Assembly: GCA_019459525.1 (NCBI GenBank)
Contig: JAIBEY010000008.1
Location: forward strand, 25,526-89,525
DNA: 64,000 nucleotides
DNA from: Prolixibacteraceae bacterium
GTDB taxonomy: Bacteria > Bacteroidota > Bacteroidia > Bacteroidales > Prolixibacteraceae
Direction of reading: 5' to 3'
Both the position numbers and the translations under genes were made by a program. Below, one piece after another: positions 44,318-54,174 of this stretch (position 1 is the first letter of the stretch; every line of letters starts with the position of its first letter). The notes beneath the pieces were generated by a model. It was not told the origin of the DNA, searched no databases, and saw nothing but the letters and a program-made list of their open reading frames with translations.

Positions 44318-45808
44318 TTACATTCCTCCAAACAAGTTTTTCAAACGACTTTCCATGCTGCCGCAACCTTCGCCGTCGCTAAAGCCGCATCCGGCCTTAT
44401 CGCCAAAGGCATCAAAGGCATATTCCTTATGTGATACGGGAATTACAAAGCGGTCTTCGTAATCGGCAATGGCCATGTAGCGGTACATTTCTTCAACCAT
44501 TTCAGCCGTCAGGCCTGTACCTGACAATACCGCTTCATCTTCACTATTTTCAACAGTTTTACCCCTCATGAACGCACGCATGGCCAGCATCTTTACCAAG
44601 GCTTCCCTTACCGGCTTTTCATCGCCTGCAGTGAACATATTGGCCAGATACTTAACAGGGATACGCAGCATATCTACATCCGGAATAATGCCATTGAACC
44701 CGAGTTTCCCGCTTTCGACTTCTTCCTGAATGGGGGAGAGTGGGGGTGTGTACCAAACCATCGATAAAGTGCGATATTCGGGATGAAGCGGGAATGCCAC
44801 TTTCCATTCTACAGCCATTTTGTAAACAGGCGATTTTTGGGCGGCATCAATAAAATTATCTGGAATTCCCTGTTTGCGGGCTTCTGCTATAATTTCTGGA
44901 TTATTGGGATCAAGAAAAATATCGAGATGGGATTGATACAGATCAACCGGATTTTCGGATGATGCCGATTCCTTGATTTTTTCGGCATCGTAAAGCATTA
45001 CGCCGATATACCTGATTCTTCCCACGCAGGTTTCGCTACAGATAGTTGGTTCGCCGTTTTCAATCTTCGGATAACACAGCGTGCATTTCTCAGAACGTTT
45101 GGTTTTCCAGTTGAAATAGATTTTTTTGTATGGGCAGGCACTGACGCACTGGCGCCATCCCCGACAACGATCCTGGTCGATGAGCACAACGCCATCATCT
45201 TCGCGCTTGTAAATGGCACCTGAAGGGCAGGCCGCCACACAGGTCGGATTGAGGCAATGTTCGCACAGGCGCGGCAAATACATCATGAATGCGTTCTCGA
45301 ACTTGCTGTATATCTCTTTGTCAATATCATCAAAGTTCTTTTCTTTACTGCGTTCTTCAAATGCGCCCCCCAAATCGTCTTCCCAGTTTGGACCTTTCTC
45401 AATCTTCTCCATCGGAAGTCCGGTAATCATTGAATGTGGTCTGGCAGAAGGTGGGGTAACAAACTTTGCCGATGAATGTAAAATACTGTAGTTGAAGGTA
45501 AATGGTTCGTAATAGTCATCGATCTGAGGTAAGTACGGATTTGAAAAAATATTTTTCATGATACCTGCCTTATTCCCCATACGCGGACGAAGCTTCGATT
45601 TATCGAGTACCCAGCCACCCTTCCATTTATCCTGATTTTCCCAGTCGGTGGGATAACCTTGTCCTGGTTTAGTTTCAACATTATTAAACCAGGCATATTC
45701 CATCCCTTTGCGGGTTGTCCACACGTTTTTACAGGTAACCGAACAAGTATGACAGCCAATACATTTGTCGAGGTTTAATACCATTGCAATTTGAGCCTGT
45801 ATTTTCAT
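44318..45808 (-). CDS. narH: Nitrate reductase beta subunit NarH
   Basis: 496 residues with four cysteine clusters for three [4Fe-4S] and one [3Fe-4S]: CIGCHTCSVTCKNVW near the start, CEHCLNPTCVAACPSGAIY (about 185), CRGWRQCVSACPYKK with Trp in place of one Cys (the [3Fe-4S] site), and CTLCYPKIENG. It relays electrons from NarI hemes to NarG. Length is normal. It starts 22 bp after the narG stop. Confidence 0.96.
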   Translation of the reverse strand: MKIQAQIAMVLNLDKCIGCHTCSVTCKNVWTTRKGMEYAWFNNVETKPGQGYPTDWENQDKWKGGWVLDKSKLRPRMGNKAGIMKNIFSNPYLPQIDDYYEPFTFNYSILHSSAKFVTPPSARPHSMITGLPMEKIEKGPNWEDDLGGAFEERSKEKNFDDIDKEIYSKFENAFMMYLPRLCEHCLNPTCVAACPSGAIYKREDDGVVLIDQDRCRGWRQCVSACPYKKIYFNWKTKRSEKCTLCYPKIENGEPTICSETCVGRIRYIGVMLYDAEKIKESASSENPVDLYQSHLDIFLDPNNPEIIAEARKQGIPDNFIDAAQKSPVYKMAVEWKVAFPLHPEYRTLSMVWYTPPLSPIQEEVESGKLGFNGIIPDVDMLRIPVKYLANMFTAGDEKPVREALVKMLAMRAFMRGKTVENSEDEAVLSGTGLTAEMVEEMYRYMAIADYEDRFVIPVSHKEYAFDAFGDKAGCGFSDGEGCGSMESRLKNLFGGM

Positions 45809-45830
45809 AATCTGATGAGTATTAAACGTG

Positions 45831-48800
45831 TTAATGTTTCACTTCTTCGTCTTTCCATTCCACTTTCTTCAGTTTGCGAACCACTACAAACTCGTCACGG
45901 TTTGATCCGATAGTTCCGTAATAATTGAATCCATAAGACAACTGAGCATATCCGCCAATCATGTGTGTTGGCTTCAGACACAAGCGTTCCATGGAGTTAT
46001 GCACACCACCGCGATTACCCGTTAACTGACTAACCGGCATGTTTACAGTTCGTTCCTGGTTATGATACATGATCAGAGCACCGACAGGAATCCGCTGAGA
46101 TACAATCAGCCGGGCTACGGATGCTCCGTTGCTGTTAAAGACTTCAATCCAGTCATTGTCTTTAAGTCCAATGCTGGCGGCATCTGTTTCGCTCATCCAG
46201 GCTACCGGACCTCCCCGGCCAAGTGTGAGCATGACTAAATTGTCAGACCACGAAGAATGTATGGTCCATTTATTATGAGGTGTCATAATGTTTATGACCA
46301 TGTACTCGTCCTCCTTGTCCGCTTTACCTAGTACTTCAAGAATTGATTTGGTGTTGATAGGCGGTTTGTAAGTGACCATATTCTCACCAAAGGCAATCAT
46401 CCACGGATGATCCTGATAAAGGGTTTGCCGTCCGGTGAGTGTTCGCCACGGGATCAGTTCATGTACATTGGTATAACCGGCATTGTACGATACCTTTTCG
46501 GAATCGATGCCGCTCCATATAGGAGAAGTGATGATCTTTCGAGGTTGCGAAAGCAAGTCGCGGTAACGTATTTTTTCCTCCTCGCGGCCTAAAGCCAGAT
46601 GCGTGTGCTTGCGTCCTGTAATTGCTTCCAGTGCTTTCCAGGCTTTCATGGCAACCGCACCATTGGTCTCAGGAGCCAGAGAAAGAATAACCTCAGCAGC
46701 CTGAATGTCCGTTTCAATCTTCGGAAGACCTTTGGTTTCACCTTCTTCACTTTTGGTATTATTAAGGAGTGCAAGCAGGTCTATTTCGGCCTCTGTGTTC
46801 CAGTTAATTCCTTTACCGCCATTGCCCAGAGTCTTCATCAGTGGCCCAAGACTGGTGAACCGATTGTAAGTTTCCGGATAATTACGTTTCAGAGTGATTA
46901 TTTTTGAGAAGTTGATTCCGGGCTTTATTTCTAAATCCGAATTTTTCCAATCTTTTGCATCGGTAGTCTCCGATAATTCCATTGGTGAATCGTGTTGTAA
47001 CGGAAATAGCACGATGTCTGTTTCATTTTCCAGATGCCCTTTTGCCAAAATTGAAAATTTTTCTGCCAACCCTTTAAATATATCCCAATCTGTTCGGGAT
47101 TCCCATACAGGATCAACTGCCCGCGAAAATGGATGTATAAATGGATGCATGTCGCTGGTACTCAGATCGTTTTTTTCGTACCATGAAGCGGCCGGAAGCA
47201 AAATGTCTGAATGCAATCCGGTCGTTGACATTCTGAAATCGAGGGTTATCAGCAAATCAAGCTTTCCTTCCGGGGCATCGTCGTACCATTTGACTTCGGA
47301 AGGTAAAGTATGGCCAAGTTCTTTGAGGTCATTTCCCTGAATGCTATTTTGTGCTCCCAGCAAGTGCTTCATAAAATATTCCATTCCTTTCGCGCTTGAC
47401 CCCAACAGGTTCGATCTCCAAACAAAAAGGTTGCGCGGGAAGTTGGCTGGATTGTCGGGGTCTTCGGAAGCGATATTCAATTGGCCATTCTTTAGTTGCG
47501 AAACCACATATTCCTCTGAAGTCATGCCGGCAGCTTCGGCGTCTTTAGCTATGGTTAAGGGATTTTTGCTTAATTGAGGAGCACTGGGCAGCCAGCCCAT
47601 TCGTTCAGCGCGAACATTGCAATCGATGAGTGAAAGGCTTTCCCATTCAGATTTATCGGTAAGAGGAGAAAGCAATTCGTTTAGCTTCACTTTCTCATAC
47701 CTCCACTGATCCGTGTGCATATACATGAACGACGTGGTGTTCATGTGTCGAGGCGGACGGTTCCAGTCGAGGGCAAACGCCAATGGCAACCAACCTGTCT
47801 GAGGCCTGAGTTTTTCCTGGCCAACGTAATGAGACCAACCACCGCCTGACTGGCCGACACAACCACAAAATACCAGCATGTTGATTGCGCTCCGGTAAAT
47901 CATATCGGTATGATACCAGTGGTTAACTCCGGCCCCGATAATTATCATTGACTTTCCTTCGGTAGCCGCCGCATTCTCAGCAAATTGCCTGGCGGTAGAG
48001 ATGATGTGTTGAGCCGGGACTCCGGTGATTTTCTCTTGCCATTTTGGAGTAAAAGGCAGGTCCTCATCATAGCTTTTTGCTGAATTCGGATCATCAAAAC
48101 CCCTGTCAATTCCATAGTTGGTAACCATCAGGTCAAATACGGTGCAGGTATAAATTTCGCCCTGAATGGTTTTTATTTTCCTGACCGGTACTTTGCGTTC
48201 AATAATATCGCCATGCTCGGTCGCCGAAAAATGTTCGTGTTTAAAAGTAGTACCGCCAAAATATGGGAACTGTACATTTATCACTTCATCATGCTGTTCG
48301 ATCATAGAAAGTTTTGGCAAAATATCAGCGCCCGTTTTACAATCCTTTAGCTCTAAGTTCCACTTTTGTTTTTTCTCCCATCGCGATCCAATAGTTCCGT
48401 TTGGAACTACATAGTTTCCTGATATTTCATCTAATAAGACGGGCTTCCATTCCGGTTTTTCACCAGCTTCAAGGTTATTTTCAAGATCACTGGCCCGTAG
48501 AATAGTTCCGCCGAAATATTTCCCGTCTTTCTCCCCGATTTTTACAAGGAAAGGTAAATCTGAATATTGCCGGGCATATTTCTCAAAATAGGGTGTTTTT
48601 TTATCCAGATAAAACTCCTTCAGGATTACATGACCCATAGCCATGCCCAGAGCTGCATCTGTTCCCTGCCGGGGTTTCATCCACAAATCGGCAAACTTAA
48701 CGGCATCGCTGTAATCAGGGGCAATGACTACTGATTTTGTCCCTTTATAGCGCACCTGCGTATAGAAAGGTGAATCAGGTGTACGTGTGAGCGGAACATT

Positions 48801-49562
48801 TGAGCCCCATAACATCAGAAATGATGAGTTATACCAATCGGCACTTTCAGGTACATCGGTTTGCTCTCCCCATGTTTGTGGTGATGCCGGTGGCAGGTCG
48901 CAATAAAAATCATAGAAACTGAGCACTGTTCCTCCGATCAGGCTCAGGTAGCGCGTGCCTGCCGCATAGGATACCATTGACATGGCAGGAATAGGGGAGA
49001 ACCCTGCAAGTCGATCGGGACCATAAGTTTTTATTGTATAAATATTTGCCGCTGCAATGATTTCGTTTACCTCGTCCCATTCGGCGCGAATAAAACCTCC
49101 CAGTCCACGTGCTGCTTTATACTGCTTTGAAATTACCGGGTCGCTGACTACTGCTTCCCAGGCTTTTACCGGGTCGGAGAGGCGGGCTTTGGCTTCCTTA
49201 TATGCAGTTAGCAATTCTCCGCGGATCATTGGATACTTAACCCGGTTGGCGCTATAGAGATACCATGAATAACTTGCACCCCGAGGACAACCGCGCGGTT
49301 CGTGATTGGGCATTCCCGGCCGTGTACGTGGATAGTCGGTTTGTTGGGTCTCCCAGGTCACAAGCCCATTCTTAACAAATATTTTCCACGAGCAGGATCC
49401 TGTACAGTTAACCCCATGGGTAGAACGGACAACCTTATCGTGCTGCCAGCGGTTGCGGTACATACGCTCCCAATCGCGATTTTCACTTGTAATTGCGAGG
49501 TGTTTGTCTTTGGTTTTTTCTACTTCTTTGCTGAAATAAAAAAGTTTATTTAACAGGCTCAT
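45831..49562 (-). CDS. narG: Respiratory nitrate reductase alpha subunit NarG
   Basis: 1243 residues of the molybdopterin oxidoreductase family. HGVNCTGSCSWKIFVKNG (about 49-66) gives the His/Cys ligands of the FS0 cluster, and PRTRPGMPNHEPRGCPRGAS follows. Further landmarks are YNSSFLMLWGSNVPLTRTPD, GAGVNHWYHTDMIYRS and ARLIVSQRIPVGALIMYHNQ. No twin-arginine signal is visible at the N-terminus, so a cytoplasmic enzyme is likely. NarG reduces nitrate to nitrite. A complete narGHJI set is not common in Bacteroidota. Confidence 0.96.
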   Translation of the reverse strand: MSLLNKLFYFSKEVEKTKDKHLAITSENRDWERMYRNRWQHDKVVRSTHGVNCTGSCSWKIFVKNGLVTWETQQTDYPRTRPGMPNHEPRGCPRGASYSWYLYSANRVKYPMIRGELLTAYKEAKARLSDPVKAWEAVVSDPVISKQYKAARGLGGFIRAEWDEVNEIIAAANIYTIKTYGPDRLAGFSPIPAMSMVSYAAGTRYLSLIGGTVLSFYDFYCDLPPASPQTWGEQTDVPESADWYNSSFLMLWGSNVPLTRTPDSPFYTQVRYKGTKSVVIAPDYSDAVKFADLWMKPRQGTDAALGMAMGHVILKEFYLDKKTPYFEKYARQYSDLPFLVKIGEKDGKYFGGTILRASDLENNLEAGEKPEWKPVLLDEISGNYVVPNGTIGSRWEKKQKWNLELKDCKTGADILPKLSMIEQHDEVINVQFPYFGGTTFKHEHFSATEHGDIIERKVPVRKIKTIQGEIYTCTVFDLMVTNYGIDRGFDDPNSAKSYDEDLPFTPKWQEKITGVPAQHIISTARQFAENAAATEGKSMIIIGAGVNHWYHTDMIYRSAINMLVFCGCVGQSGGGWSHYVGQEKLRPQTGWLPLAFALDWNRPPRHMNTTSFMYMHTDQWRYEKVKLNELLSPLTDKSEWESLSLIDCNVRAERMGWLPSAPQLSKNPLTIAKDAEAAGMTSEEYVVSQLKNGQLNIASEDPDNPANFPRNLFVWRSNLLGSSAKGMEYFMKHLLGAQNSIQGNDLKELGHTLPSEVKWYDDAPEGKLDLLITLDFRMSTTGLHSDILLPAASWYEKNDLSTSDMHPFIHPFSRAVDPVWESRTDWDIFKGLAEKFSILAKGHLENETDIVLFPLQHDSPMELSETTDAKDWKNSDLEIKPGINFSKIITLKRNYPETYNRFTSLGPLMKTLGNGGKGINWNTEAEIDLLALLNNTKSEEGETKGLPKIETDIQAAEVILSLAPETNGAVAMKAWKALEAITGRKHTHLALGREEEKIRYRDLLSQPRKIITSPIWSGIDSEKVSYNAGYTNVHELIPWRTLTGRQTLYQDHPWMIAFGENMVTYKPPINTKSILEVLGKADKEDEYMVINIMTPHNKWTIHSSWSDNLVMLTLGRGGPVAWMSETDAASIGLKDNDWIEVFNSNGASVARLIVSQRIPVGALIMYHNQERTVNMPVSQLTGNRGGVHNSMERLCLKPTHMIGGYAQLSYGFNYYGTIGSNRDEFVVVRKLKKVEWKDEEVKH

Positions 49563-49633
49563 GATGGTAGTTATAAATGAAATAATTATAAACCGAATCT
49601 TTGACCATACTAATGTACAAAAACCCTATCTGA

Positions 49634-50698
49634 CTACGAATGTATTTTTACAGGAATATAATCCCGGATGATTGCATAAAACATACCTATTGTACATATA
49701 CTCCATGTAACAAGTGCAACGTAAACAAAAACAGAGGGAATCTTCATCAAGAAAGGTAGGTCAAGCGCCTGCGAAAGTCTGTAAGTGCATACGGTGTACA
49801 TACCCAAAGGGAAGATCATTCCCCAGTATTGTGGATGATATTTAATAGGAAAATGTTTAAATATATGACGCCAGATACCTAAGATGACTATAAGCGGAAT
49901 CCACCAGGTACCTATTGCCCAGAAGAAGAGAGTGAATCCCTTTAAAAATGGAAGTATAGAGGTTAGAAAATTCATTTTGTAAGCATTTAAAATAAGCATC
50001 GATCCTGCCAGTGTTGATATGGCCACGGCTCCCATGTTAATCCAGTAAGGAGGAGCAAACTCTTCGGCTTTCATTTTGAAAAACGACATCCGATAAACAA
50101 TCAGTGTTATCACGATGATATAAAACATACAGCCACAAAGAAACATGACAAGTGAGAAAAAGAATACTTCTTCATACCCAAACGGCAGATGACCTGCCAG
50201 TTGGGTCCCCAAAATAGAAATTGATTGTGTGGATACAATGAATAACAGCCACACCCCGCTGATTGCATCGTTGATAGCAGGTTTTCCTCCATTGACGGTA
50301 ATAATAGTGAATATTAGATACATGAGAATGAACCAAGCAACGGTACCCGTATAATACAAAAGAGAAGCAATGTGCAGATTACCTGAGATCAGTACAAATT
50401 GGGTCCCGAGAACACAACTACCGGCTACAAAAGTAAGTAAACCCGGACCTTTTGCATGGTCACTGGTATCGGCCTTAAACTCTGTGAAATAGATGATTAT
50501 CCTCAATAAGTACATGATGCAAAGAAAAATGTAGGCCGCCATATTGAAGTAAAAGAGCAGCTTGGCAATGAGATGGAAACTAAATAGATGAGCAGCAATA
50601 GAAACAATACCCGTAGCCATTACAAGTGCGAAATATGCAATATGCATGTTCTTTAAGCCGGATAGAAATGTATTGGTAAAAGGCGTAGTTTTATTCAA
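49634..50698 (-). CDS. TehA/SLAC1 (TDT) family anion or dicarboxylate permease
   Basis: 354 residues with about ten hydrophobic helices. The frame starts with TTG at 50698; an internal ATG ([20 protein letters not shown], residue 18) also fits, because the family begins near that motif. [33 protein letters not shown] and [20 protein letters not shown] are typical of the tellurite-resistance/dicarboxylate transporter family, which includes bacterial TehA and plant SLAC1 anion channels. It lies 71 bp upstream of narG, in the place of a NarK-type nitrate transporter. A nitrate or nitrite route is inference. Confidence 0.85.
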   Translation of the reverse strand: MNKTTPFTNTFLSGLKNMHIAYFALVMATGIVSIAAHLFSFHLIAKLLFYFNMAAYIFLCIMYLLRIIIYFTEFKADTSDHAKGPGLLTFVAGSCVLGTQFVLISGNLHIASLLYYTGTVAWFILMYLIFTIITVNGGKPAINDAISGVWLLFIVSTQSISILGTQLAGHLPFGYEEVFFFSLVMFLCGCMFYIIVITLIVYRMSFFKMKAEEFAPPYWINMGAVAISTLAGSMLILNAYKMNFLTSILPFLKGFTLFFWAIGTWWIPLIVILGIWRHIFKHFPIKYHPQYWGMIFPLGMYTVCTYRLSQALDLPFLMKIPSVFVYVALVTWSICTIGMFYAIIRDYIPVKIHS

Positions 50699-50741
50699 TT
50701 TGAAAAATTTGATTAAAAGTGGATGTATTGATTAACTGTGT

Positions 50742-51176
50742 TTATATCAACTTAAGATTTTTCAAAAGATCCATCTGATATTTTTCTTTGAGATCAGCAA
50801 ATGTTGTATTTGTGAGAGTCTCAATCATTTTTGAACGTGCTTCCATCCATGGTTCATGCATAATACATGGTTTATCAACAATACAGCAACTGAAGCCAAG
50901 AATACAGTTACATATTGCATCAATTCCTTCCAGTTTATTAATCACAAGGGCCAGATTTATTTCCTTCAACTCCTGGGCAAAAACAAAACCACCATTTCGT
51001 CCTGATGAACTTTTAAGAAATCCATGCTTCGATAAATCGGTTAACAAGCTTCTGAGATAGCGACGAGGAATATTTAATTGCTGGTGAAGGTATTCTGCAG
51101 AATACATATTATCATTCCGGGTTGCCATAAACCCGAGAACAGTAAGTGCATACTCTGTGGTTTTATTAAGAATCAT
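50742..51176 (-). CDS. Rrf2-family regulator (NsrR/IscR-like)
   Basis: 144 residues. The N-terminal winged helix is clear (MILNKTTEYALTVLGFMATR, LNIPRRYLRSLLTDLSKHGF, SGRNGGFVFA). A cysteine cluster follows at about 92-109 (CNCILGFSCCIVDKPCIMHE), consistent with an Fe-S or NO-sensing site, with one more Cys than usual. It heads the gene string rrf2-permease-narGHJI on the minus strand. TACTAT arms in its own leader suggest autoregulation. Confidence 0.9.
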   Translation of the reverse strand: MILNKTTEYALTVLGFMATRNDNMYSAEYLHQQLNIPRRYLRSLLTDLSKHGFLKSSSGRNGGFVFAQELKEINLALVINKLEGIDAICNCILGFSCCIVDKPCIMHEPWMEARSKMIETLTNTTFADLKEKYQMDLLKNLKLI

Positions 51177-51180
51177 ATAT

Positions 51181-51213
51181 TACTATCTTTTTATAGTATT
51201 TAATTCAAAGTTA
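51181..51213 (-). promoter_or_regulatory. Promoter and possible operator of the first rrf2 gene
   Basis: On the minus strand TAACTTTG (51213-51206) is a perfect -7 box. TACTAT-N6-ATAGTA (51198-51181) lies between it and the start codon (51176), where a bound repressor would block early elongation. The remaining part of the 51177-51540 gap shows no gene or other structure that I can support. Confidence 0.5.
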
Positions 51214-51540
51214 AAAATAAAAAGGTATCGATGGATTTATTTAACCAATAAATTCAACCAATTCTAATAGCAGCTCTGCTTTCAGATCTCCAGTTGTAGC
51301 TTATTTAACGGATGGAAATAAATTATATTAAAGATATCTGCAATTGCGACATGCGAGTTATTCGCTATTCTATACTTATTATTTTCTTTTGCGATGCATC
51401 GAAGTTGCTTAAGCTACCTTTTTTATCATTTATCGATTGTCTAAGAAGAGGTCGGTAACGATTCTTTTTCACAACCAACCAAAAGAAATAGAACAAATTA
51501 TAGTTGGTAAGTATTTACTAATACAAGCAGGTGAGATTTC

Positions 51541-51939
51541 TTATAATTCCTTTTTTCTATTTTTTATAGTCGTGAAATATGCAAAAAAGGTAAAAATCAA
51601 GGTTATGGTTATTCTGAAAATCATTGCACCCAAGGTTTTAGTTTCGTATTTGCCTCCTGTTTTCACGTGAATCAGGAATCCAATGAATGTAAGGATAAGT
51701 ATCAGGACTGAAATTCCTAAGGCCAGCACTGTCCATTTTTTAGCTTTTATAAATCCAAAAACAGCAGACAAATAGAGTAGGCTGCTTACGAAATTTGTCC
51801 AAACAACGAATAAGACATAGTTTCCCTCTTTTGCACGTATGCCAAAAAAATCAAATATTATTGAACTACTTAGAAATAAGGTTAGTAATCCAAAGGCGGC
51901 TAAAACTAATGCCAATAAATAGGGAAGTGCTTGTTTCAT
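51541..51939 (-). CDS. Small four-helix membrane protein of unknown function
   Basis: 132 residues with four hydrophobic helices (about 5-30, 40-63, 67-92, 105-125), the second with FVVWTNFVSSLLYLSAVFGF. No catalytic or metal motif apart from a few basic residues at the C-terminus (KNRKKEL). I do not recognise the family. It lies between the nar region and the c-type cytochrome and is preceded on the same strand by pseudogene debris. Confidence 0.7.
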   Translation of the reverse strand: MKQALPYLLALVLAAFGLLTLFLSSSIIFDFFGIRAKEGNYVLFVVWTNFVSSLLYLSAVFGFIKAKKWTVLALGISVLILILTFIGFLIHVKTGGKYETKTLGAMIFRITITLIFTFFAYFTTIKNRKKEL

Positions 51940-51996
51940 GATTAATTGATTTTAATTAATGTGAGATTTGATTGTGGCTTTTTTGTTTCATTTCAA

Positions 51997-52550
51997 TCAA
52001 ATCTGTTTATGCCGAACGCTATAGCTAATGCCAAATAGCAATAACAGCGCGATGATTGCTGGCAGCGCCAGAAAAAGCAATCCTAATCCGGGAGTATTTT
52101 TACCCGTTTCAGGATTGTAATTAAAACAGGACAATAATTGATTCTTATTTGGCAACCGATATGAAGGAGAAAAAACATCGTTGACACTCCTGATCAATAA
52201 TTCAAGATCTGATTTATTTTTTATGCCTATCAGTTTTTTGTAATATACGCTTCTTTATTAATGCCTACCAGAAGGGCGTCATGATCATACTGGCTCCGGA
52301 TACTGTTCCACGAAGAGCTGAACCCAACCGATAGATTCAGTTTTTCAATGCAGTACAGAAATATAAAATCGGCAACATAAACCTTATTGTCAAAGGTCTT
52401 CCGGTAACCACTGTACTGTCCTGACTTAAAAATGTGAATGGTTTAATCGTAGAATATAAAGTATCGTGGCCTGTAATGGTTGGGTGCCCAATGATTGGCA
52501 ATTTTTTGCCGGTATTCGCACAGCCAACATATTCAGGATATTTTTCACGA
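51997..52550 (-). pseudogene. Broken SCO1/SenC-like gene joined to an unknown gene end
   Basis: From the cytochrome stop downward the minus strand reads GCANTGKKLPIIGHPTITGH and TIKPFTFLSQDSTVVTG, the start of a SCO1/SenC-type copper chaperone. It then changes frame at about 52395 (TFDNKVYVADFIFLYC continues in another register; the CxxxC site is lost). The second register runs through NLSVGFSSSWNSIR to AYITKN* at 52230. A one-base loss in an A6 tract there separates it from a third piece (about 52225-51997) that ends in a membrane helix (GLGLLFLALPAIIALLLLFG). At least two frameshifts and one internal junction make it dead. Confidence 0.65.
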
Positions 52551-52979
52551 TTATTTAACTGAAAGAATATAGTCAACTATTGCGTCCAATTCTTCAGCAG
52601 GCAATGCTTTTGTAATGGCTATTTGTGGTTGCATCACGCTTGCCTGAGATGGATCAACAATGGATTTGCCTTCGCCTTTCAAATACGCTGTTAACCCCGC
52701 TTTGTTTCCTGAATAGGCTGCTGCAATATCTTTTACTGAAGGGCCAACCAGTTTCGTATTCAATTGGTGGCAAACCAGGCAACCTTTATCTTTATACAGT
52801 TTTTGTCCGGAACCAACAGTTTCAGAAGCTACCTGAGTATTTTTTTCTTCAGGTATTGCTTGTTTCGGGTTGCTTGTTTCCACTGTTTCGGTACTTTTTT
52901 GATTATCCTTTTTCGGCGCGCTGCACGACGCGACCATTATCAAAGCCAAACTAATTACGATAAATGTTATCTTTTTCAT
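52551..52979 (-). CDS. Lipoprotein c-type cytochrome (monoheme)
   Basis: 142 residues from the ATG at 52979, chosen for the lipoprotein signal it gives (LALIMVASC, Cys about 19). A linker rich in charged residues leads to one heme-binding CLVCH (about 67-71) in a cytochrome c class I fold (GQKLYKDKGCLVCH, then LVGPSVKDIAAAY, MQPQIAITKALPAEELDAIV). The Met ligand is probably in SVMQPQ. It could deliver electrons to the copper nitrite reductase further up the same strand. Confidence 0.88.
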   Translation of the reverse strand: MKKITFIVISLALIMVASCSAPKKDNQKSTETVETSNPKQAIPEEKNTQVASETVGSGQKLYKDKGCLVCHQLNTKLVGPSVKDIAAAYSGNKAGLTAYLKGEGKSIVDPSQASVMQPQIAITKALPAEELDAIVDYILSVK

Positions 52980-53076
52980 GATGCTAATTTTAAATTGTTT
53001 TATACTTTTTTGATTCGTTGCCCGGAGGAAAACGTCATCAGGTACTTGTAAATAAAAATTTGTCAATTTCTGTCTA

Positions 53077-53415
53077 CTATGGATTAATTGATTCCATTTC
53101 ATCTATCGCCAATGCAGCATGAGCATAAGCGGCCCCTGCCCGCATTTCCGAAGCTACCCAAATGGCTTCCATAACTTCTTCTTTGCTGGCTCCTTTTCTC
53201 AAAGCCAATTTTGTGTGGCTGCGTATGCAATACGGGCACTGGGTTACATGTGCCACTGCTACGGCAATAAGCTGTTTTGTTTTCTCAGACAGTGCACCTT
53301 CTTTAAAAACCGCTTTCCCGAAATTGTGGAATGCTTCTGACATTTCAGGCGCCAAAGCCACTCTTTTGTCGTAAATCTCTTTTGTTGTTTCAGGATAGAG
53401 CTGATTCCTTTTCAT
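53077..53415 (-). CDS. AhpD-like carboxymuconolactone decarboxylase-family protein
   Basis: 112 residues, complete, with CPYCIRSHTKLALRKGASKE (CxxC redox pair and His, about 58-65). It has the short single-domain CMD form. A fragment of a paralogue is at 38995-39153. It lies in the minus-strand nirK/ric block, where peroxide or nitrosothiol handling would fit. Confidence 0.87.
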   Translation of the reverse strand: MKRNQLYPETTKEIYDKRVALAPEMSEAFHNFGKAVFKEGALSEKTKQLIAVAVAHVTQCPYCIRSHTKLALRKGASKEEVMEAIWVASEMRAGAAYAHAALAIDEMESINP

Positions 53416-53480
53416 GGTACTTTATTTTATTGTGTTTAAATAACTGTGCATAAGAATTTCCGCACCAGATCATGGAAATG

Positions 53481-53822
53481 TTAGCGGCTAAAGAGTTCTT
53501 TAAGAACAAGCGCTTCATTGTGCTCTTCATCTTTTGCACCAAAAATCAGGGTCCCAACTCCATTTGTTAGCTGTTCTTTCAGCATTGCAACTGACTTTTT
53601 GTTTACGTTGAGTTCAGCCAGATAGCGTTTTTTGAACTCATTCCATTTCTCAGGGTCATGATTAAACCATTTCCGAAGTCCGGTACTTGGAGCGATATCC
53701 TTCAACCATAGATCAACGCTTGCTTTTTCTTTGGTTAATCCACGTGGCCAAAGTCGATCAACAAGGATTCGTATGCCATCTTCGCTTTCCGGCTTTTTAT
53801 ATACTCTTTTGATTTTAATTAT
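53481..53822 (-). CDS. DUF488-family protein with no standard start codon
   Basis: 113 residues of a DUF488 protein: KRVYKKPESEDGIRILVDRL, WPRGLTKEKA, DLWLKDIAPSTGLRKWFNHD, KWNEFKKRYLAEL, TLIFGAKDEEHNEAL. The conserved N-terminus (KIKRVY) is preceded by ATA-ATT where homologues have ATG-ATT, and no in-frame ATG, GTG or TTG lies nearby upstream; a TTG at 53705 would remove 39 conserved residues. Either it starts at ATT/ATA, or the start is mutated and the gene is silent. DUF488 function is unknown. Confidence 0.75.
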   Translation of the reverse strand: MIKIKRVYKKPESEDGIRILVDRLWPRGLTKEKASVDLWLKDIAPSTGLRKWFNHDPEKWNEFKKRYLAELNVNKKSVAMLKEQLTNGVGTLIFGAKDEEHNEALVLKELFSR

Positions 53823-53846
53823 TTTAGATAGATTTTTTTTGTCTTG

Positions 53847-54173
53847 CTAACCCTTGATCATAGTCAACAACATTTTGAACTGTTCAACAGCCTGCAAGGC
53901 ATGTGATACATTTGCCGGCATAATAATGGATTCGCCCTTTCGCACTAAATTGGGATTTCCTCCGATAGTGATTTGTGCTTCGCCATCCAATACCTGCACA
54001 ATGGCATCAAACGGTGCGGTGTGTTCAGTCAGACCCTGCCCTTTATCAAAGGAGAAGAGGGTGATATTTCCGGACTGACTTTTCAACACCTGCTTGCTTA
54101 TGACTCCTCCGGATGAATATTCTACCATTTCTTCCAGATTCAGTACTTTTCTCTTACCAAATAGTTCTTGCAT
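53847..54173 (-). CDS. Single-domain cupin protein
   Basis: 108 residues from ATG at 54173. The cupin barrel is visible: LFSFDKGQGLTEHTAPFDAI (metal-ligand His), VLDGEAQITIGG, and GESIIMPANVSHALQAVEQF (second motif). The family binds a metal and may act as a small-molecule sensor or oxygenase; no substrate can be assigned. A second, different cupin is linked to ric at 60057. Its 5' leader overlaps the end of nadA. Confidence 0.85.
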   Translation of the reverse strand: MQELFGKRKVLNLEEMVEYSSGGVISKQVLKSQSGNITLFSFDKGQGLTEHTAPFDAIVQVLDGEAQITIGGNPNLVRKGESIIMPANVSHALQAVEQFKMLLTMIKG

Positions 54174-54174
54174 A

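Noticed and set aside
46407-47577. Several plus-strand frames of 60-148 codons opposite narG
   Set aside because: narG is continuous and conserved across the whole stretch; the opposite frames look like composition effects.
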